Made by a program: the position numbers and the translations under genes. Below, one piece after another: positions 8,468-17,304 of a stretch of DNA of 64,000 nucleotides (the first letter of the stretch is position 1; each line of letters opens with the position of its first letter). The notes beneath the pieces are model-generated. The model ran no database searches and was not told the DNA's origin. It saw only the letters and a list, made by a program, of their open reading frames with translations. The stretch comes from Actinobacteria bacterium OV320 (GTDB lineage: Bacteria > Actinomycetota > Actinomycetes > Streptomycetales > Streptomycetaceae). The stretch spans positions 496,001-560,000 of the forward strand of contig LJCX01000030.1 in NCBI GenBank assembly GCA_001298545.1, written 5' to 3'.

Positions 8468-9375
8468 GTCTCGCCCCGCGGGCCGTGCTGGTCCACCGCA
8501 CCACGGAGTACGAGGAGTTGGTGGCCCGGCACGGCACCCACGGCCAGGCCGCCTTCTTCCTCTCCTCACGGGGCCGGGACATCGAGGAGGTCGCGGAACG
8601 CCACCGGCGCACCAGGCGGGCCCTGGCGGAGGTGACGGCGGCGATTCCTCTGACCTGGCGTCAGACGCGAGTGGAGCGAACGGACTTGGACCGCTTCCTC
8701 TTCGCCCCCGAGGACGTGGTGGTCGTGGTCGGCCAGGACGGACTGGTGGCGAACGTCGCCAAGTACCTGTCCGGTCAGCCGGTGGTGGGCATCGACACCG
8801 ACCCCGGCCGCAACCCGGGCGTCCTGGTCCGCCACCGCCCGGCGGACGCCCGGCTGCTCCTGCCCTCCGCGCTCGCGGCGGGCACCGGCACGGACGGGCT
8901 GACCATGGTCGAGGCGGTGGCCGACGACACCCAGCGGCTGCTGGCCCTGAACGAGATCTATCTGGGCGCCGCCGGCCACCAGACCGCCCGCTACCGCCTG
9001 GGCCTCGACGACGACGGGGGTGCCGTCGAGGCCCAGGCCTCCTCAGGGGTGCTGGTGGGCACCGGCACCGGGGCGACCGGCTGGATCCGGTCGGTGTGGC
9101 AGGAGCGGGGCGCCGGGGGCGACAGGTGCCCGCGCCTTCCGGCCCCGACGGAGGACAGGCTGGTGTGGTTCGTGCGGGAGGCCTGGCCGTCCCCCGCGAC
9201 CGGCACCTCGCTGGTCGCGGGGGAACTCGCGGCGGGCGGCCGGCTGACGCTCACCGTCGAGTCGGAACGCCTCATCGCCTTCGGCGACGGGATCGAGAGC
9301 GATGCGGTGGAACTGACGTGGGGGCAACGGGTACGGGTGGGGCGGGCGGAGACGGCACTGCGGCTGGTCGGGTGA
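8464..9375 (+). CDS. NAD-kinase-like (ATP-NAD kinase fold) protein with altered GGDGT motif
   Basis: 303 residues, GTG start overlapping the SPFH stop. The fold markers of NAD kinases are in order: VVVVGQDGLVANVAKYL where GGDGTLL is expected, VVGIDTDPGRNPGVL, SSGVLVGTGTGATGW for the conserved S-T-G-S/T-T-A loop, and GDGIESDAVEL near the end. The first motif is changed from GGDGT to GQDGL, so ATP binding or catalysis may differ. A true housekeeping NAD kinase is normally elsewhere in the genome. Coupling to an SPFH scaffold suggests a membrane-associated nucleotide kinase or sensor; that role is inference. Confidence 0.75.
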   Translation: MSLAPRAVLVHRTTEYEELVARHGTHGQAAFFLSSRGRDIEEVAERHRRTRRALAEVTAAIPLTWRQTRVERTDLDRFLFAPEDVVVVVGQDGLVANVAKYLSGQPVVGIDTDPGRNPGVLVRHRPADARLLLPSALAAGTGTDGLTMVEAVADDTQRLLALNEIYLGAAGHQTARYRLGLDDDGGAVEAQASSGVLVGTGTGATGWIRSVWQERGAGGDRCPRLPAPTEDRLVWFVREAWPSPATGTSLVAGELAAGGRLTLTVESERLIAFGDGIESDAVELTWGQRVRVGRAETALRLVG

Positions 9376-9384
9376 GCAACAGCG

Positions 9385-9412
9385 CCAACCACCGCACGAA
9401 GGTGGTGGGTTG
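9385..9412 (+). terminator. hairpin between convergent operons
   Basis: CCAACCACC (9385-9393), a 7-nt loop, then GGTGGTGGGTTG (9401-9412) form an imperfect stem just after the NAD-kinase-like stop. There is no U tract, as is common in Streptomyces. The remaining ~235 bp to the pnkp stop hold nothing I recognise. Confidence 0.45.
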
Positions 9413-9648
9413 ACCGCCGCTCTGCCAACCTGATCGGACCACGCCACGAACCCCCTCCCGGCGAATGCGTGTTGGACCGCTCCGCCTGGCCGCCTGGGGA
9501 TGGCGGGGCAGACGACGCCGCCAACTCCCGCCCGCCCATGCTGGGTTGATCGACCCGAGCCGTGAGCACCGGACTGCGCCCCGTCCAGCCTGACGAACGC
9601 GGCGCAGCACAGCTCCCTCGCCTGTCGCGTCGGAGACCGACGCCCCGC

Positions 9649-12231
9649 TCACAGCCGCGGGTCGACCGGCTCCGACTCCAGGGCCAGTACGCCGAAGACC
9701 GCCTCGTGGACGCGCCACAGAGGCTCGCCCTCGGCCAGGCGGGCCAGGGCCTCCAGGCCCAGGGCGTACTCGCGGATCGCCAACGACCGTTTGTGGTTGA
9801 GGAAGCGCCCGCGCAGCCGGGTGAGGTTGTCGGGACGGGTGTACTCCGGGCCGTAGATGATCCGGAGGTACTCGCGGCCCCGGCACTTGATGCCGGGCTG
9901 GACCAGGCGGCCCTCGCTGCCGCGGACCAGGGCGCCCAGCGGCTTGACGACCATGCCCTCGCCGCCTCGGCCCGTCATCTCCAGCCACCAGTCGACACCG
10001 GCCTGGACCGACTCGGGGTCGGCCGTGTCGACGTAGAGGCGCCGGGTCGTCTGGAGCAGACCCGTGTTGTCGTGTTCCACCAGCCGGTCGAGGAGCGACA
10101 GCTGTACGTCGTGGGGCAGGTCGGCGAGGCTGCGGCCCTGGACCGCGAGGATCTGGAACGGGGCCAGCCGTACGCCGTCCAGACCGTCCGTCGTCCAGCA
10201 GTAGCGGCGGTACGCCTCGGTGAACGCCGCCGCGTCCGAGGCGCGTTCGCGCTGGCGGGAGAGGAGGTCCCCGACGTCGACACCGCGTGCCGCCGCGCCT
10301 TCCAGGGCGGACAGGGTGCCCGGGAAGACCGCGCGGGACGCGGCGCCCACGGCCGCGTACTGCGAGCGGAGCAGGCCCGAGGCCTTCAGCGACCAGGGCA
10401 TCAGCTCGGCGTCCAGCAGCAGCCAGTCCACCTCGCCGGTGGCGCTGTCGGGTGCCGCCAGCTCCGTCCAGAGGCCCGCCTCGTCCACCGCGGTCCGTAT
10501 CCGGCCGAGGATCTCCTCCGTCACGCTCTCGTCGTCGAAGAACGGCCGGCCCGTGCGGGTGTAGAGGGATCCGGTGGGGCCGTCCACGCCGAAACGCTTG
10601 CGCGCCGTTTCCGCGTCCCGGCACACCAGGGCCACCGCCCTCGAGCCCATGTGCTTCTCCTCGCACACGACCCGCGCGACACCGTCCTGCGCGTACTGCG
10701 CGAACGCCTCCGCCGGGTGCTCCAGGTAGCCCTCGACGTGCGAGGTGGCCGTGGGGGCCATCGTCGGCGGCAGGTACGGCAGCAGCCGCGGGTCCACCGC
10801 GAAACGGCTCATGACCTCCAGAGCCGCGGCCGCGTTCTCCTCGCGGATCGAAACACGGTTCTGACCCTCGTAACGGGTTTCGACAATGCGTCGGCCGTGA
10901 ACGTCCGCCAGGTCCAGCGGGCGGCCGTCGTGCCCGCCGGGCGCCTCGGAGCGCAGCGGCTTCGTCGGCTCGTACCAGACCTGCTCCGCCGATACGTCGA
11001 CCAGCTCGCGCTCCGGCCAGCGCAGCGCGGTCAGCTTGCCGCCGAACACGGCGCCGGTGTCCAGGCAGATGGTGTTGTTCAGCCAGGTGGCCTCCGGGAC
11101 GGGCGTGTGCCCGTAGACCACGGCCGCGCGGCCCCGGTAGTCCTCCGCCCACGGGTAGCGCACCGGCAGGCCGAACTCGTCGGTCTCGCCGGTGGTGTCG
11201 CCGTACAGCGCGTGCGAGCGGACGCGCCCGGACGTGCGGCCGTGGTACTTCTCCGGCAGACCCGCGTGGCAGACCACGAGCCTGCCGCCGTCGAGGACGT
11301 AGTGGCTGACGAGGCCGTCGATGAACTCCCGTACCTCGGAGCGGAACTCCTCGCTCTCGCCCTCCATCTGCTCGATGGTCTCGGCCAGGCCGTGGGTGTG
11401 CTGGACCTTGCGGCCGCGCAGGTGACGACCGTACTTGTTCTCGTGGTTGCCGGGCACGCAAAGGGCGTTGCCCGACTTGACCATCGCCATCACGCGACGC
11501 AGCACGCCCGGGCTGTCCGGGCCCCGGTCGACCAGGTCGCCGACGAACACGGCCTGCCGGCCCTCCGGGTGGACGCCGTCCACGTAGCCCAACTTGCCCA
11601 GGAGGCCCTCGAGTTCGAAGGCGCAGCCGTGGATGTCGCCGATGATGTCGAACGGGCCGGTGAGGTGGGTCAGGTCGTTGTAGCGCTTCTCGGTGACGAC
11701 CGAGGCGTTCTCGATGTCCTCGACGCCCCGCAGGACATGCACCTTGCGGAAGCCCTCGCGCTCCAGGTGGCGCAGCGAGCGGCGGAGTTCGCGGGTGTGG
11801 CGCTGGATGACCCGGCGGGGCATGTCGGCGCGGTCGGTGCGGGCCGCGTTGCGTTCGGCGCACACCTCCTCCGGCACGTCCAGGACGATGGCGATGGGCA
11901 GCACGTCGTACTCCTTCGCCAGCTCGATCAGCTGACGGCGGGCGTCCTGCTGCACGCTGGTGGCGTCGACCACCGTGCGACGGCCGGCCGCGAGCCGCTT
12001 GCCCGCGATGTAGTGCAGGACGTCGAAGGCGTCCCGTGTCGCGCTCTGGTCGTTCTCGTCGTCGGAGACCAGACCTCGGCAGAAGTCGGAGGAGATGACC
12101 TCGGTGGGCTTGAAGTTGCGGTGGGCGAAGGTGGACTTGCCGGACCCGGACGCACCGATCAGCACGACGAGGGAGAGGTCGGTGACGGGCAGTACACGGC
12201 CCTGCTTCGTGGAAACCTGAGTCTCGGTCAT
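9649..12231 (-). CDS. pnkp: polynucleotide kinase-phosphatase/adenylyltransferase, RNA-repair Pnkp
   Basis: 860 residues in three modules. A 5'-kinase has Walker A GASGSGKST (26-34). A calcineurin-like 2',3'-phosphatase has GDIHG (198-202), GDLVDRG (231-237) and GNHE (261-264). The C-terminal ligase-type adenylyltransferase has the lysine motif EKHMGSRA (Lys526). In the established system, Pnkp heals cut RNA ends and, bound to Hen1, seals them after 2'-O-methylation, so the same cut cannot recur. The ATG overlaps the hen1 stop as ATGA, preserving the classic hen1-pnkp operon. All catalytic motifs look intact. Confidence 0.95.
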   Translation of the reverse strand: MTETQVSTKQGRVLPVTDLSLVVLIGASGSGKSTFAHRNFKPTEVISSDFCRGLVSDDENDQSATRDAFDVLHYIAGKRLAAGRRTVVDATSVQQDARRQLIELAKEYDVLPIAIVLDVPEEVCAERNAARTDRADMPRRVIQRHTRELRRSLRHLEREGFRKVHVLRGVEDIENASVVTEKRYNDLTHLTGPFDIIGDIHGCAFELEGLLGKLGYVDGVHPEGRQAVFVGDLVDRGPDSPGVLRRVMAMVKSGNALCVPGNHENKYGRHLRGRKVQHTHGLAETIEQMEGESEEFRSEVREFIDGLVSHYVLDGGRLVVCHAGLPEKYHGRTSGRVRSHALYGDTTGETDEFGLPVRYPWAEDYRGRAAVVYGHTPVPEATWLNNTICLDTGAVFGGKLTALRWPERELVDVSAEQVWYEPTKPLRSEAPGGHDGRPLDLADVHGRRIVETRYEGQNRVSIREENAAAALEVMSRFAVDPRLLPYLPPTMAPTATSHVEGYLEHPAEAFAQYAQDGVARVVCEEKHMGSRAVALVCRDAETARKRFGVDGPTGSLYTRTGRPFFDDESVTEEILGRIRTAVDEAGLWTELAAPDSATGEVDWLLLDAELMPWSLKASGLLRSQYAAVGAASRAVFPGTLSALEGAAARGVDVGDLLSRQRERASDAAAFTEAYRRYCWTTDGLDGVRLAPFQILAVQGRSLADLPHDVQLSLLDRLVEHDNTGLLQTTRRLYVDTADPESVQAGVDWWLEMTGRGGEGMVVKPLGALVRGSEGRLVQPGIKCRGREYLRIIYGPEYTRPDNLTRLRGRFLNHKRSLAIREYALGLEALARLAEGEPLWRVHEAVFGVLALESEPVDPRL

Positions 12232-13697
12232 GCTGCCTTCGCCTCCTTCTCGTTGACGCTGCTCATAGTGAAAACGGCCATCTGGGTGGGCGGGCCGACC
12301 TCCGGGTCGTCCAGGCCGACCGGGACGAACTCGACCGCGTAGCCGTGCCGTTCGGCGACGCTGGCCGCCCAGCCGCGGAACTCCTCACGGGTCCACTCGA
12401 AGCGGTGGTCACCGTGCCGGACGTGTCCTGCCGGCAGGCTCTCCCAGCGGACGTTGTACTCGACGTTCGGGGTGGTCACCAGGACCGTACGCGGGCGGGC
12501 CGAACCGAACACCGCGTACTCCAGGGCAGGCAGCCTCGGCAGGTCGAGGTGCTCGATCACCTCGCTGAGCACGGCGGCGTCGTAGCCCTTGAGGCGGGTG
12601 TCGGTGTAGGCGAGCGAGCTCTGGAGGAGCTGGACGCGGGAGGCCTGCCGCTCGCCCATACGGTCCAGCTTCAGCCGCCGGGAGGCGATGGTGAGCGCGC
12701 GCATCGACACGTCGACCCCGACGATCTCGGTGAAGCGCGGGTCCTTCAGCAGCGCCTGCACCAACTGGCCCTGGCCGCAGCCGAGGTCGAGGATCCGGGC
12801 GGCCCCGGACTCCGACAGCGCCGTGACGATGGCCTCGCGGCGCAGCACGGCCAGCGGCGTCGGGCGCTCCTCCGTCTCGGCCTCCGCCTCGACCGCGTTG
12901 TCGATCTCCTCGACCTCGCTGTCGTCGGCTTCGGCGAGCCGGGCCAGCTCCAGCCGCTCCATCGCCTGGCGGGTCAGCGACCAGCGGCGGGACAGGTAAC
13001 GGCTGGTGATCAGTTTCTGCTGGGGGTGATCCGACAGCCAGCCCTCACCGGCGCGCAGCAGCTTGTCGACCTCGTCGGAGGAGACCCAGTAGTGCTTGGC
13101 GTCGTCGAGGACGGGCAGCAGGACGTACAGGTGACGCAGGGCCTCGGCGACGGTGAGCGTCTCCGCCTCCAGGACCAGGCTCACATACCGCGAGTCTCCC
13201 CACTCCTCGAACTCCGTGTCGAGGGCCACCGGTTCGGCACTCACGGCCCAGCCGAGCGGCTCGAAGAGACCGCGTACGAGGTCGACGCCGCCGCGGGCGG
13301 GCAGTGCGGGCACCTCGACACGCAACGGCCGCTTCTGCGCCGGGAGTTCGGGCTTCGCCGCGCACACACCGCGCATCGCGCTGGAGAACACTCCGCTCAG
13401 GGCGACCGCGAGCAGCGAGGAGGCCGCGTAGGGGCGGTCGTTGACGTACTGGGCGAGGGCCGCGTCCGGAGCACCGCCCCGGCCCTTGCCCTTGCCGCGC
13501 CGGACCAGCGCCACGGCGTCCACCTCCAGCAGCAGCGCCGCCGTGCAGCGCTCGGCATCGGCCTCGGGATAGAGGACGTGGGCCTTGCCGTAGGAGGTGG
13601 AGAACGCCTGCGCGTTGTCGGGGTGCTTGTGCAGCAGGAAGCCCAGATCGGTGGCGGGACGTTCAGGGGTGCCGGTGGTGCTGATCGTCAGGAACAC
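12228..13697 (-). CDS. hen1: 3'-terminal RNA ribose 2'-O-methyltransferase Hen1
   Basis: 489 residues from a GTG with GAGG upstream; the N-terminus FLTISTTGTPERPATDLG is the typical bacterial Hen1 beginning. The first ~240 residues are the N-terminal Hen1 domain that stimulates Pnkp ligation. The C-terminal half is the methyltransferase, with SAM loop ILDLGCGQGQL and the metal-binding EVIEHLDLPRL segment (E-x2-E/H pattern). It marks the 3'-terminal ribose of damaged RNA before sealing by Pnkp. In-frame codons upstream of 13697 run into promoter DNA and are not used. Confidence 0.95.
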   Translation of the reverse strand: MFLTISTTGTPERPATDLGFLLHKHPDNAQAFSTSYGKAHVLYPEADAERCTAALLLEVDAVALVRRGKGKGRGGAPDAALAQYVNDRPYAASSLLAVALSGVFSSAMRGVCAAKPELPAQKRPLRVEVPALPARGGVDLVRGLFEPLGWAVSAEPVALDTEFEEWGDSRYVSLVLEAETLTVAEALRHLYVLLPVLDDAKHYWVSSDEVDKLLRAGEGWLSDHPQQKLITSRYLSRRWSLTRQAMERLELARLAEADDSEVEEIDNAVEAEAETEERPTPLAVLRREAIVTALSESGAARILDLGCGQGQLVQALLKDPRFTEIVGVDVSMRALTIASRRLKLDRMGERQASRVQLLQSSLAYTDTRLKGYDAAVLSEVIEHLDLPRLPALEYAVFGSARPRTVLVTTPNVEYNVRWESLPAGHVRHGDHRFEWTREEFRGWAASVAERHGYAVEFVPVGLDDPEVGPPTQMAVFTMSSVNEKEAKAA

Positions 13698-13953
13698 GTG
13701 GGTGCCTCGGTGGGTTCGGAAGAAGGAGCGAAAGCGCTGATCGTGCGCTCGCGCACCCCTACAACGTACAGAGAACGCTTCCGCGCCACTCGCGATTTTC
13801 CCAGCCGGCCGACGGCCGTCCGCGCTGGTCAGACACCGGGCGCCGGGGGCGGAGACGCTCACCGCCGCCGGGATCCCCGACTTGCACCTTCCGGGGGTTT
13901 CTCGGACGTTTCGTTCCTCCGCCGTTTCGTTCGCCCTGCGCTCCAGCCGTCTG

Positions 13954-14895
13954 TTACTCCGGTGTGCTTCGCCACGGGCTGACGCCCAGCTTTCCGGTGG
14001 TGCCGAGGTCCAGGTGGGGGGTCACCATCACCGGCTCGGCGTCCGACCTGGCACGCACCCGGACGTACGGGACGTCGACCGCGGTGCCGAAGCCGGTGGT
14101 GTTGCGCCACATCAGGCCGGCGTTCGCGCGCTCGCCGGGCTTCAGCGTGACGGGCCGGGGCGGGTCGTCGAACCCGGTGACGGTGGAGATGCCGCCGCTG
14201 CCCTTGAAGATCTTGACGCCGTCGACCGGCTCGTGGTCCTCGTCCAGGAGGGTCACCTGCGGGTAGCCGTCCACCGTGTAGTCCCGGTCGCCGCAGTTCT
14301 CCAGGATGAGTCCCACGACGCGCAGCCCCATCGCGGCGTCGCCGTCGTCGGCGGATACGCGGACCCCGGAGGGCGGGCAGACCCCGGCCTCGGTCGGCGC
14401 CTCGTCCGCCGGGACCTTGGTCACCTCGCCGACCTTCACCGTCGTCACGGGCGACGAACCCGGCACGAGCTCCCCCGGTCGTACGGTGCTCCGTACCGTC
14501 CGGCCGGCCCCCACCGAGCGCACGGTCACCCGCTCGTTGCTCATGACCTCGCCCGCGCTCGTCGTGAAGTCGAAACGGACGGTGTACGTCAACGCTTCGG
14601 TACCGGAGTTGGTGACCTCGTACGCGGCCGAGATGCCGGAATCGGCGGCGGGCCCGGTCGGCAGGCGTTCGGCCTTGACGAGGCCGCCGTCGGACGCGCT
14701 GGGGCTCGCGGAGGCGGAGGGGACGGTCACCGAGGTGATCCGGACCCCGTCCACGGCGGGCTGGGTGACCTGCGTCCGCGGTGTCGAGCCGCTCGCGCCG
14801 ACGCCGCCGTTCTGGGTACCGGCCCGTTCCGATCCACACGCCGTGAGGAGCAGCACGGCGGCGAGAGCCGGGAGGAGCGGAAGGGGTCTGCGCAT
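13954..14895 (-). CDS. secreted lipoprotein with DUF4232 domain
   Basis: 313 residues beginning with a lipoprotein signal peptide (basic MRRP, hydrophobic LLPALAAVLLL, lipobox LLTAC with Cys20). A Ser/Ala-rich linker and a region rich in beta strands (residues ~60-160) are followed by a DUF4232 domain (~170-310): paired cysteines in GVCPPSGV and ILENCGDRDY, then VDGYPQVTLLDEDHEPV. DUF4232 proteins are exported actinobacterial proteins of unknown function. It is monocistronic. Confidence 0.85.
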   Translation of the reverse strand: MRRPLPLLPALAAVLLLTACGSERAGTQNGGVGASGSTPRTQVTQPAVDGVRITSVTVPSASASPSASDGGLVKAERLPTGPAADSGISAAYEVTNSGTEALTYTVRFDFTTSAGEVMSNERVTVRSVGAGRTVRSTVRPGELVPGSSPVTTVKVGEVTKVPADEAPTEAGVCPPSGVRVSADDGDAAMGLRVVGLILENCGDRDYTVDGYPQVTLLDEDHEPVDGVKIFKGSGGISTVTGFDDPPRPVTLKPGERANAGLMWRNTTGFGTAVDVPYVRVRARSDAEPVMVTPHLDLGTTGKLGVSPWRSTPE

Positions 14896-15092
14896 CCGGC
14901 CAGCTCATCAGGGGCCGGCCATGCCGACTGTGACGGAAGCCATAGCTCCGGTCACAGCCGTGTCACAGGTGATCGGCGGCGCGTCCCGGCCGTCCGGACG
15001 ATGATGACAACAAAGACAATGAAGACAACGATGTCCAAGCCGGGCCGCAAGCCGGGCCGGGGGCGCCGCCGTGCACGTCCCCGACCGCCGTA

Positions 15093-16016
15093 CTAGTTCA
15101 GCTGCGCCTGCACCTGCGCGGAGATCAGCTCCAGGTGGTCCAGGTCGTGCAGGTCGAGGACCTGGAGGTAGAAGCGCCGGGAGCCCGCCTCGGCGTAGCG
15201 GCCGATCTTGTCGACGACCTCGGCCGGAGAACCGGCCAGCCCGTTGGCCTTCAGCTCGTCGACCTCGCGGCCGATCGCGGCGGCGCGCCGGGCGAGCTCC
15301 TGGTCGTCCTTGCCGACGCAGACGACGAGGGCGTTGGAGAAGGTGATCGAATCGGCTGCGCGGCCTGCCTCCTGAGCGGCGTCCCGTACCCGGCCGAACT
15401 GGCGCTCACTGTCCTCGATCGAGCCGAACGGCATGTTGAACTCGTCGGCGAACCGGGCGGCCAGCCGCGGCGTGCGGGTCGCGCCGGTGCCGCCGATCAG
15501 CACCGGGATCTTCGCCTGCGCGGGCTTGGGCAGCGCGGGCGAGTCGGTGAGGTCGTAGTACGTGCCGTGGAAGTCGTACGTCTTGCCGAGCTCCGTCGCC
15601 CACAGGCCCGTGACGATCTCCAGCTGCTCCTCCAGCCGGCCGATCTTCTCCTTCGGGAAGGGGATCCCGTACGCCGTGTGCTCCTCCTCGAACCAGCCCG
15701 CGCCCAGGCCCAGTTCGACCCGTCCGCCGGACATCTGGTCCACCTGCGCGACCTGGATGGCGAGGACGCCGGGCAGCCGGAACGTGCCGGCGGTCATCAG
15801 CGTGCCGAGGCGGATGCGCTTGGTCTCGCGGGCGAGCCCGGCGAGGGTGATCCAGGCGTCCGTGGGGCCCGGGAGGCCGCTCACGTCGCCCATCTTCAGA
15901 TAGTGGTCGGACCGGAAAAAGGCGTCGAACCCGAGGTCCTCGGTGGCCTTCGCCACGGCGAGGAGGGTGTCGTAGGTCGCCCCCTGCTGGGGCTCGGTGA
16001 AGATACGCAGATCCAT
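15093..16016 (-). CDS. LLM class F420-dependent oxidoreductase
   Basis: 307 residues with a luciferase-like TIM barrel. Diagnostic segments are FDAFFRSDHYLKMG near residue 35, LGTLMTAGTFRLPG, QMSGGRVELGLGAGWFEEEH near 105, and KIPVLIGGTGATRTPRLAARF near 180. The family transfers hydride from coenzyme F420 (or FMNH2) to varied small molecules; the substrate is unknown. ATG 16016 has GGAGG at proper spacing; the longer reading frame upstream lacks domain homology. A neighbouring 31-codon basic frame on the plus strand (15001-15096) has no ribosome binding site. Confidence 0.88.
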   Translation of the reverse strand: MDLRIFTEPQQGATYDTLLAVAKATEDLGFDAFFRSDHYLKMGDVSGLPGPTDAWITLAGLARETKRIRLGTLMTAGTFRLPGVLAIQVAQVDQMSGGRVELGLGAGWFEEEHTAYGIPFPKEKIGRLEEQLEIVTGLWATELGKTYDFHGTYYDLTDSPALPKPAQAKIPVLIGGTGATRTPRLAARFADEFNMPFGSIEDSERQFGRVRDAAQEAGRAADSITFSNALVVCVGKDDQELARRAAAIGREVDELKANGLAGSPAEVVDKIGRYAEAGSRRFYLQVLDLHDLDHLELISAQVQAQLN

Positions 16017-16212
16017 ACCTCCATCCTGCACTCCGGCCTCCCCGGCAACCCCACCGGTCCCGTCTCCCCCGGCCGTCCCCGGTCGGGTGAAAATCGTGAG
16101 TGCCGTGCGTGGGGGGTGCCCGGGCCCGTGACCCGCCCGTCCGGTGATCGTCGGGTGCCGGGCGCCCGGCGAAGGGGCGCCGAGCACCGAGCGCCGGACA
16201 GGTCGGCTTTCC

Positions 16213-16692
16213 TCACCTCTCCGGCAACGCGCCCTCTCTCTCCTCCCGTTCCTCTCTCGCCGCCAGCTTGCGCAGCATCTCCAGGACCCTGTCCCTGGAC
16301 TCGTCCGCCGCGTCGATGGCCTCCATGCACTTCCAGTACGTGCCCTGGTCGTCCGCCGAACTCGCGAGGCCGACCAGGGCGATGCCGACTTCGCCCAGCA
16401 GGCCGCTCAGGTCGAGCAGCGCCTGACGGGCGTCGTCCAGCTCGGTGAGCCGGGCGGCGAGCAGGTCCCCGGGATCGAGGTCCGGCGCGCCCAGCACACC
16501 GCAGCCTCTGCCCGCCAGCTCGGTCAGTCCCAGTGCCTCGCCGCGCAGTTCGGGCGGGCCCGAGACGGCGAGGCGACTGCCGATCGCTTGCGCCAGGGCC
16601 TGCGCCTGCCACACCTCCTCGAGGATCCTTGCTCCCTCGCCGCTGCCCGCGAGCGCGCGCCTGCTCGTCAGGATGAGCCGCACCGCGTCCAT
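16213..16692 (-). CDS. hypothetical protein, DUF6099-like
   Basis: 159 residues, predicted all-helical with no membrane segment. 'WQAQALAQAIGSRLAVSGPP' and GEVGIALVGLASSADDQGTYW are recognisable from a Streptomyces-restricted family that I recall as DUF6099. The tail REEREEREG is highly charged. No function is known. It lies upstream of the LLM oxidoreductase on the same strand with a ~200-bp gap that shows no feature. Confidence 0.7.
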   Translation of the reverse strand: MDAVRLILTSRRALAGSGEGARILEEVWQAQALAQAIGSRLAVSGPPELRGEALGLTELAGRGCGVLGAPDLDPGDLLAARLTELDDARQALLDLSGLLGEVGIALVGLASSADDQGTYWKCMEAIDAADESRDRVLEMLRKLAAREEREEREGALPER

Positions 16693-16799
16693 GCGCTGCC
16701 CCCGTCTGCCCGACGTGCTGCCCGCACGTCCGCCCGAACACCCGTGTCCACCAGTCCACTACCCAGAGTGAGGGCCTGTGGGGCGAAAAGCCAGAGGAA

Positions 16800-16834
16800 G
16801 ACCGAAATCTGTGGACAACAAATCGATTTCGGTC
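16800..16834. promoter_or_regulatory. 10-bp perfect inverted repeat enclosing a DnaA-box sequence
   Basis: GACCGAAATC (16800-16809) and GATTTCGGTC (16825-16834) are perfect inverted copies around a 15-nt loop. The loop begins TGTGGACAA (16810-16818), the exact reverse complement of TTGTCCACA, the preferred Streptomyces DnaA box. It may also act as a terminator for mazG, since on the minus strand the hairpin is followed by TTCCTC. The rest of 16693-16974 contains only short CCGGGCC-type direct repeats. Confidence 0.5.
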
Positions 16835-16974
16835 CGCCCGTTGACTGCGGAGAGTGAAAACGGACTGCTCGGCTCCCTCCGCCAAGCCGCCACGGCACCG
16901 CTACGTCGTTGCCGAATCACCGCCGGGCCGGCGCCGGGCCAGCGCTACGGCTCCGGGCCAGCGCCGGGCCGGCC

Positions 16975-17304
16975 CTACGGCGCCGGGAACCTGTGCTCGT
17001 TGCGGTCGATCTTCGCGTTCAGCGCCGCCAGCGGATCGACACCGAGCACTTCGCACAACTGGAGCAGATAGGCGAGTACGTCGGCGACCTCGTCCGTCAC
17101 CCGGTGGGCGGTCTCCGGGTCCTCCATCACGTTCGCCGACTCCTCCGGCGTCAACCACTGGAAGATCTCGACCAGTTCCGACGCCTCCACGCTGAGCGCG
17201 GCGACGAGGTTCTTGGGAGTGTGGAAGGGCTGCCAGTTCCGCGCGGCCGCGAACTCGGCGAGTCTGCGCTGGAGCTTCGCCACGTCGAGATGTTGTTCTG
17301 TCAC
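16975..17304 (-). CDS. MazG-like nucleotide pyrophosphohydrolase
   Basis: 109 residues, a single all-alpha MazG-type module. The metal-binding EASELVEIFQW (ExxE) and DEVADVLAYLLQL (ExxD-type) helices are both present. Such short enzymes hydrolyse (d)NTPs to NMP plus PPi, often dCTP or modified nucleotides, cleaning the nucleotide pool. The start codon is GTG 17304, which overlaps the stop of the upstream ATPase gene (GTGA), so the two are coupled. Confidence 0.88.
   Translation of the reverse strand: MTEQHLDVAKLQRRLAEFAAARNWQPFHTPKNLVAALSVEASELVEIFQWLTPEESANVMEDPETAHRVTDEVADVLAYLLQLCEVLGVDPLAALNAKIDRNEHRFPAP

Noticed and set aside
9562..12342. 926-codon plus-strand frame
   Set aside because: Antisense shadow of pnkp with low-complexity Arg/Val/Gln composition.
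15001..15096. 31-codon basic peptide (MSKPGRKPGRGRRR type)
   Set aside because: No ribosome binding site and composed of a GCCGGGCCGCAA-like direct repeat.
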